This document shows, one piece after another, positions 29,294 to 34,385 of a DNA stretch of 34,385 bases. The stretch's first letter is position 1, and the number at the start of each line of letters is the position of its first letter. Location: positions 1-34,385 of the forward strand of contig JAIOQJ010000512.1 of NCBI GenBank assembly GCA_021413475.1. Direction: 5' to 3'. Origin of the DNA: Planctomycetota bacterium. GTDB taxonomy: Bacteria; Planctomycetota; Planctomycetia; Gemmatales; Gemmataceae. Made by a program: the position numbers and the translations under genes. The notes below the pieces were generated by a model. That model had not been told where the DNA came from. It did no database searches and saw only the letters and a program-made list of their open reading frames with translations.

Positions 29294-29370
29294 CTTGGCG
29301 AGCCGGCTCGCGTGAGCGGCCGGAGGAGTTTCAAATTCCTCCGGCCGCTCACGCGGGCCGGCTCGCCAAG
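29294..29370. repeat. Long near-perfect palindrome between convergent genes (38-nt arms, 36/38)
   Basis: cttggcgagccggctcgcgtgagcggccggaggagttt / aaattcctccggccgctcacgcgggccggctcgccaag; shares TTGGCGAGCCGGCTC...CCGGAGGA with the 32804-32872 element. Confidence 0.88.
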
Positions 29371-29373
29371 ATT

Positions 29374-30681
29374 CTATTCACGCACGGGGCTCGCATAATC
29401 GCCGCGCATGAAGCCCGAATCCTTCGGCGCCGCGTACGACACATCGAGGTCGGGCGTCTCCAGCTTTTTCTTCTGCACCCGTGAATCCAGCGCCCAATCA
29501 AGAATGCCGCCCGTGAGCGCGGTCCGCTCGACGGGATAGGGTGCCTTGCCGGTCGCCAGGAACGACTCGACATGGATGGCAAGCGCTTCCAGGAACGCGG
29601 CACCGGGAGGCGGCGGTAGCCAGAAGAGCGTCGAAACGGGTTGTTTTTGGCCCTCGATAGTCGCGGCAAACGTGTCGTAGGAAACGTGACCATCGAGTTG
29701 CAGAACGTTCGCTTTCAGTCCATCGCGATACTCGATCAAGAACGCCTTGGGACCGGGGCCGCGGATCTCCCAGTTCGAAGGGAAGATATAGTGATTGCAG
29801 TTCTCGCGGATGTCGCCGGCGTTTCGCGACTGGCTACGGCCGAGTGCATGTTCCAGCAATTTCCATGACCATCGGCCTGCATCGCCCGCTTTCCAAACCG
29901 CGTCACCTTCCAAATATTCCACTGATTTGACCCCTTGCTGTCCCTCGCCCTCAGTACGGCGTTCGACCATGGTCTGCAACGCTTCGAGGGCGTGGATCCC
30001 GTAGGTTTCGAGTTCGCCGCGCGAGGCGAACAGTGCCTCCTTGATCTTGACGCCGAGCGGCAGTTCGAGTTCCGGCCGGCGCCAGGTGACCGGCAGGCTC
30101 GAACCCGCCATGAACGGGAAGCCCATCTTCTTCGCGGTCGCCACCATCTCGAAACCCTTCTTGCGATCGAACGACAGGTGCTTGTCGTTGAAGACCGGCA
30201 CGACCTTGTTCGAGGCGCGGAAGACCTCGACGATCTTCTGGAACATCTCGTAGCGAGGATAGAGCTTCTGGCCCTTGTCGTTGAACGGATAGTCGCCGTG
30301 CTCGCCGATCAAGAGCACGCCATCGACGGCCAGCTTGCCCGTGCCGAGCGTCAGGGCGTCGGCCACGCTCTTGCACGAACGGAAATTGTGCTGTTTGGCG
30401 AGTTTCTCGCTGAGATCATTCACTTTCGTTTGTTCGACAAAGGCGGAAACGATCTGCGAATCAGGGTACTGGTGCTTGCCATCCTTCAGATAGCCGTGCA
30501 GAAAACGTCCGCCGATGTGGTAGGCGTGCGACAGATAATGCCAGACCGAAGCGACTACCGCGATCTTTCTCGCGGGTGGCTTTTCGCGCTTCGGCGGCGA
30601 CAGCAAGGGCTGATGCTCGCCATGAAGAGAGCCCACCATCGAAATCGCAGCGGAAGAAGCCAGAAAATCGCGACGGTTCAT
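29374..30681 (-). CDS. Tat-exported hypothetical protein (435 aa)
   Basis: N-terminal twin-arginine motif MNRRDFLASSAAISMVGSL; start trimmed from 30714 to ATG 30681. Family not recognised with certainty. Confidence 0.75.
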   Translation of the reverse strand: MNRRDFLASSAAISMVGSLHGEHQPLLSPPKREKPPARKIAVVASVWHYLSHAYHIGGRFLHGYLKDGKHQYPDSQIVSAFVEQTKVNDLSEKLAKQHNFRSCKSVADALTLGTGKLAVDGVLLIGEHGDYPFNDKGQKLYPRYEMFQKIVEVFRASNKVVPVFNDKHLSFDRKKGFEMVATAKKMGFPFMAGSSLPVTWRRPELELPLGVKIKEALFASRGELETYGIHALEALQTMVERRTEGEGQQGVKSVEYLEGDAVWKAGDAGRWSWKLLEHALGRSQSRNAGDIRENCNHYIFPSNWEIRGPGPKAFLIEYRDGLKANVLQLDGHVSYDTFAATIEGQKQPVSTLFWLPPPPGAAFLEALAIHVESFLATGKAPYPVERTALTGGILDWALDSRVQKKKLETPDLDVSYAAPKDSGFMRGDYASPVRE

Positions 30682-30697
30682 GTCAGTGCCTCGGTTG

Positions 30698-30740
30698 CAA
30701 AAGGAAAGACACAAGTAACTCCCGGGTGTTCCTTGTGTCT
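30698..30740 (-). terminator. Intrinsic terminator-like hairpin downstream of the HEAT-repeat gene
   Basis: AGACACAAG (30707-30715) / CTTGTGTCT (30732-30740) with inner AAC/GTT and CCCGGG; minus-strand 3' side is T-rich (TTTCCTTTTGC). Confidence 0.65.
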
Positions 30741-30771
30741 TCTTAGTAAATCCCGCTGGACACGCTTCGAC

Positions 30772-31278
30772 TTAGTTTTTCCGACCGGTGATCGCCATCA
30801 GTGCCGCCTGATATTGCCGGGCGTCATTCTTGGGGGCCTTGGCCATCGCTTCGCGGATCGCGGGCACGGCATCCTTCGCATCGGGGCCCATTGCCCCAAG
30901 TCCTAATGCCGCCCCTTGCTTCACGGATTCATCCTTCTCTTCCTTCAAAATTTGGATGAGCTTATCGACCACCTGCTTCTTGTTCGTCGGATCGATCTTG
31001 CCGATCGCGTGAGCGGCCGCGGCCTTGACCTTGGGGTCCTTGTCGTCGAGGGCCTTGATGATGTCTTCAACCGCTGGTTTTGCGAGGCTGGTCGAGATCG
31101 CCCCGAGCCGGCCGAGTTCTTTCAACGCGAAAATTTTGTCCTTCGCGTCTTTCGAGGTCTTGAGCATCTTGATGCACTTCTCGGCCTCGACCTCGTCGCG
31201 CGTCGGAGCGGCGACCAGCGTGATGCCGCCGAGAAGAAAAATTCCCAAGGTGATCGTGTGAAGTCGTCGGCTGGACAT
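30772..31278 (-). CDS. Secreted HEAT-repeat protein (168 aa)
   Basis: Signal peptide; HEAT units 'DIIKALDDKDPKVKAAAAHAIGKID', 'KLIQILKEEKDESVKQGAALGLGAMG'. Confidence 0.8.
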   Translation of the reverse strand: MSSRRLHTITLGIFLLGGITLVAAPTRDEVEAEKCIKMLKTSKDAKDKIFALKELGRLGAISTSLAKPAVEDIIKALDDKDPKVKAAAAHAIGKIDPTNKKQVVDKLIQILKEEKDESVKQGAALGLGAMGPDAKDAVPAIREAMAKAPKNDARQYQAALMAITGRKN

Positions 31279-31444
31279 GGATGGTTCCTGATTCAGTTGA
31301 GGCGAGTAGGGTTGATGAGGGAACAGGGGAGAGGCAACCCCAGCGTATTAGACGCTTTCGGAACGCGTAAGTTCCGATCCTTTTTGATATACGACAATCC
31401 AATAAACTAATTTCAGCATCCTCACCTGAAAAAGGGGCTCGCAT

Positions 31445-32797
31445 ATGCGTTTCTGGTATCTCGGATTTCTATTCGCCCTGGGTTGCTCGTCGCAGGTATC
31501 CAAAGATATTCCGGTCGAAGGCGAAGAGAAAGCCGACCTCCGCACCCGCAAGAACGGCGTCGATTGGCCAACTTTTCTGGGGCCAACGCAAGACGGCGTC
31601 TCGCCCGAGAAGGGGATTTCGACCACCTGGCCGAAGGACGGCTTGAAGCCGATCTGGGAAGCACAAATGGGGCTGGGTTACGCCCCGCCCGTGGTCAGCA
31701 AGGGCCGGCTGTTTCATTTCGACCGCTTCGGCGAAAACAACCGCCTTACTTGCCGGAATGCCGAGACCGGCAAGCTCCTCTGGAAGTTCGAATTCCCGAC
31801 CGACTACGAAGATCGCTACGGCTATAGCCCCGGTCCGCGAGCCTGCCCGGTCGTGGATGAAGAGCGCGTGTATATCTACGGGCCCGAAGGGATGCTCCAC
31901 TGCTTGAACGCTTACAACGGCAAGGAAATTTGGAAAATCAACACCTCGAAGGAGTACCATGTCCACCAGAACTTTTTCGGGGTCGGCAGCGTGCCCGTGA
32001 TTGAAGGAGACTTGCTCATCGTCGCCATCGGCGGCAGTCCGAAGGGCCCCAGGCCCAACGACCTGCGTGAAGCCAAGGGCGACGGCACCGGTATCGTCGC
32101 TTTCGACAAGAAAACCGGCAAGGAAAAGTACCGGCTCAGCGACGAGCTTTCCAGCTACTCGAGCCCGACGATCGTAACCATTGGCGATCGCCGTTGGGGT
32201 TTCTATTTTTCTCGCGGCGGCTTGCTCGCCTTCGAGCCCGCCACCGGCAAGATCGACTTCTTCCACAAGTGGCGGGCGAAGAGCATGGAGAGCGTGAACG
32301 CCAGCAATCCGGTCATTGTGGGCGACAAAGTGCTGATCTCCGAGTGCTACGAGAAAGGGGCTGCCCTGCTCAAGATCAAGAACGGGGCCAAGCCCGAGGA
32401 AATTTGGACCGATGACGAGTACGACTATCGCGAAAAGCACCTGAAGTGCCACTGGAACACGCCGCAGCACGTCGATGGCTACATCTACGGTTCAAGCGGC
32501 CGACACGAGGACGAGGCCCAACTCCGCTGCGTTGAACTGGCTACCGGCAAGATCATGTGGAGCGAAAAAGGGCTGGAACGTTGTTCGCTTACCCGTATCG
32601 ACGGCCATTTCCTCTGCCAGGCCGAGCGTGGTGATCTCCTCCTGCTCAAGATCAACCCGAAGAAGTTCGATGTGGTCGCCCGCTGGAGTACCGAACTCGA
32701 CTATCCCACATGGGCCGCCCCGGTGGTTTCCAATGGGTTGATGTATGTTCGCGGGAAGAACAAGTTGGTTTGCGTGGAGTTGATTCCCGCGAAGTGA
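31445..32797 (+). CDS. PQQ-binding-like beta-propeller lipoprotein (450 aa)
   Basis: Lipobox-like LFALGCSS; 'WPTFLGPTQDGVSPEKGISTTWPKDGLKPIWEAQMGLGYAPPVVSKGRLFHFDR...CRNAETGKLLWKFEF'. Confidence 0.9.
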   Translation: MRFWYLGFLFALGCSSQVSKDIPVEGEEKADLRTRKNGVDWPTFLGPTQDGVSPEKGISTTWPKDGLKPIWEAQMGLGYAPPVVSKGRLFHFDRFGENNRLTCRNAETGKLLWKFEFPTDYEDRYGYSPGPRACPVVDEERVYIYGPEGMLHCLNAYNGKEIWKINTSKEYHVHQNFFGVGSVPVIEGDLLIVAIGGSPKGPRPNDLREAKGDGTGIVAFDKKTGKEKYRLSDELSSYSSPTIVTIGDRRWGFYFSRGGLLAFEPATGKIDFFHKWRAKSMESVNASNPVIVGDKVLISECYEKGAALLKIKNGAKPEEIWTDDEYDYREKHLKCHWNTPQHVDGYIYGSSGRHEDEAQLRCVELATGKIMWSEKGLERCSLTRIDGHFLCQAERGDLLLLKINPKKFDVVARWSTELDYPTWAAPVVSNGLMYVRGKNKLVCVELIPAK

Positions 32798-32803
32798 ATC
32801 CGA

Positions 32804-32872
32804 TTGGCGAGCCGGCTCCCGGAGGGGCCGGAGTTGTATCCTCCGGCTCCTCACGGGAGCCGGCTCGCCAAA
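32804..32872. repeat. Inverted repeat of the same family as 29294-29370
   Basis: ttggcgagccggctcccggaggggccggag ... ctccggctcctcacgggagccggctcgccaa; one indel plus mismatch in the arms. Confidence 0.85.
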
Positions 32873-32882
32873 TCAATAACGT

Positions 32883-33281
32883 TCAATCTCCCGCCTTATC
32901 GTAATTCCCTTCAAGCACATTTTTGGCCGCGTCGTCGATGCCATCTCCCGTGAATTCAGTGACCTTGGCGGTTTTTCCCTTCACGTCGATCTTGAAGCTG
33001 AACTTGTAGCCGACATCCTTCGAGACTGGGAAGCCGCCCTTCTTCTCGAATTTGGTGACCTCGCACTTGATCGTGCCATCTTTGTCGGTGGTAAACTTGG
33101 CATCGAGCACGCAACCCTCGGTGCCGTTATCCATGGTGATCTGGACCATGTCTTTTTTCGGGAACCCGAGTTTCAAATCGAATCCCTCGGCCTTTTTGCC
33201 AAACGTGCCGGTGAGTTTCTTGTCTTCAGCGAACGCGACCCCGGTGATGAGGAACAACGCGACGACGGACAGGAAGCGCAT
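32883..33281 (-). CDS. Small secreted hypothetical protein (132 aa)
   Basis: Signal peptide MRFLSVVALFLITGVAFA; complete ORF. Confidence 0.75.
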   Translation of the reverse strand: MRFLSVVALFLITGVAFAEDKKLTGTFGKKAEGFDLKLGFPKKDMVQITMDNGTEGCVLDAKFTTDKDGTIKCEVTKFEKKGGFPVSKDVGYKFSFKIDVKGKTAKVTEFTGDGIDDAAKNVLEGNYDKAGD

Positions 33282-33385
33282 ATCGAGACTCCTTGGTGGT
33301 GGAACTGATCCTTGAAAGCGTCCCTGCTGAGTTTATGGGTGGGTGCCGCCAGGAACAGTTCTAGCTCGGCACGTTCCTTTCCTCC

Positions 33386-34228
33386 TCACCCCACCCGATT
33401 CACCAACGTCCCGATCCCTGTGATGCTGATGCGGACCTCATCTCCGGAGGCCAGCGAGAAGCTATCGGGCGGCACGATACCGGTGCCGGTTAGGAGCATG
33501 GCACCATCGGGGAAGTCCATTTCCTTGCCGAGCCATTCGACCAGGCTTTCCGGGGTGCGGGCCATCTGGGCGAGCGTGGTCGTGCCTTCGAAACTGGGCT
33601 TTCCGCCGCGATTGATGGTGAGGCGAATTTCGACGCCCGGCAAAGCCGGCATGGCGCTGGCCAAAGTGATGACCGGGCCGATCGAGCAGGCACCGTTGTA
33701 GATTTTCGCCTGCGGAAGATAAAGCGGGTTCTCGCCTTCGATGTCGCGGGAGCTCATGTCGTTGCCGATGGTGTAGCCGACGATCTTGAGGGCCGGCGAG
33801 ATCACCAGCGTCAATTCCGGCTCGGGGACGTTCCACTTGCTGTCGTGGCGAATGCGGACCGGATCGCCGGGGGCGACCACGCGCGAGGCCGTGGCCTTCA
33901 AAAAGAGTTCCGGTCGCGGGGCCGTGTACACTTTGTCGTAGAACTGGGCGGCCCCGACCGACTCTTCTTCACGAGCGACTTTACTTCGTTTGTAGGTGAC
34001 GCCGGCGGCCCAGACTTCTTGCTGATCGACCGGAGCGAGCACTTTCAGTGAGGCGAGCGGTTCCGTTGCCTTACTGGCAGCCAGCAGTTGACCGGCCAGG
34101 CCCGCGGGGTCGGGCGAGGCCAGGAGGTCCCCGAGCGTGCCCGGCCAGGCGAAGATGGAAATCCGCTCATTATGCACCGCGCCGAACGCGATCTCGCCAT
34201 TGGCACGCCGAACTCGAGCAAGTTGCAT
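33386..34228 (-). CDS. Fumarylacetoacetate hydrolase (FAH) family protein
   Basis: 'PELFLKATASRVVAPGDPVRIR', 'WNVPEPELTLVIS', 'VGYTIGNDMSSRDIEGENPLYLPQAKIYNGACSIGPVI', 'LLTGTGIVPP'. Confidence 0.9.
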   Translation of the reverse strand: MQLARVRRANGEIAFGAVHNERISIFAWPGTLGDLLASPDPAGLAGQLLAASKATEPLASLKVLAPVDQQEVWAAGVTYKRSKVAREEESVGAAQFYDKVYTAPRPELFLKATASRVVAPGDPVRIRHDSKWNVPEPELTLVISPALKIVGYTIGNDMSSRDIEGENPLYLPQAKIYNGACSIGPVITLASAMPALPGVEIRLTINRGGKPSFEGTTTLAQMARTPESLVEWLGKEMDFPDGAMLLTGTGIVPPDSFSLASGDEVRISITGIGTLVNRVG

Positions 34229-34335
34229 CAGAATATCTCAAAGAAGGAGAATCGAGGGAGTGAAAAACGTGCTGCTATTGATATGTTCCCCGGCCTTATG
34301 CGACCATGCGTGGCGAGGTCCGAAATGAGCGGGGT

Positions 34336-34385
34336 TGCGTAAGCGCCCCGTGTATTCACACTCGCTAACACGGGGCGCTTACGCA
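34336..34385. repeat. Inverted repeat at window edge (18-bp perfect arms TGCGTAAGCGCCCCGTGT)
   Basis: Arms 34336-34353 and 34368-34385 are exact reverse complements with 14-nt loop; truncated by the window end. Confidence 0.75.

Noticed and set aside
29935-30906. 323-aa plus-strand ORF
   Set aside because: Antisense to the Tat-exported CDS and continuing across a terminator-like hairpin; no recognisable domain.
31469-32470. 333-aa minus-strand ORF
   Set aside because: Antisense shadow of the PQQ beta-propeller gene.

Overview
GC-rich bacterial window, most consistent with a planctomycete (Gemmataceae-like) chromosome. This assignment is inferred from protein style: PSCyt-like cytochrome c, DUF1080, PQQ beta-propeller, an ECF sigma/anti-sigma pair and an N-terminal 'ELEARDVP' motif. 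About 23 coding regions are supported. No tRNA, rRNA, CRISPR array, phage or transposase gene was seen. Three things stand out. (1) A same-strand tandem array of three exported caspase-like (peptidase C14) proteins at 3876-8862. All have intact His/Cys dyads, and each carries a different C-terminal module: an FGE-sulfatase/C-type-lectin-like domain, Sel1 repeats, or DUF1080. They lie next to a di-heme cytochrome c protein and another secreted protein. (2) A strong match to the cyclic-di-GMP-I (GEMM) riboswitch aptamer at about 19960-20078. It sits upstream of a secreted protein built from four degenerate repeats, and a naive ORF call would bury it inside coding sequence. (3) Nested-palindrome (REPIN-like) inverted repeats in intergenic gaps, several of which fill the space between convergent genes almost exactly. 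Different stem sequences share a similar core, which suggests co-varying families of one mobile or structural element. All calls were made by eye from the sequence and the ORF track; no searches were run.
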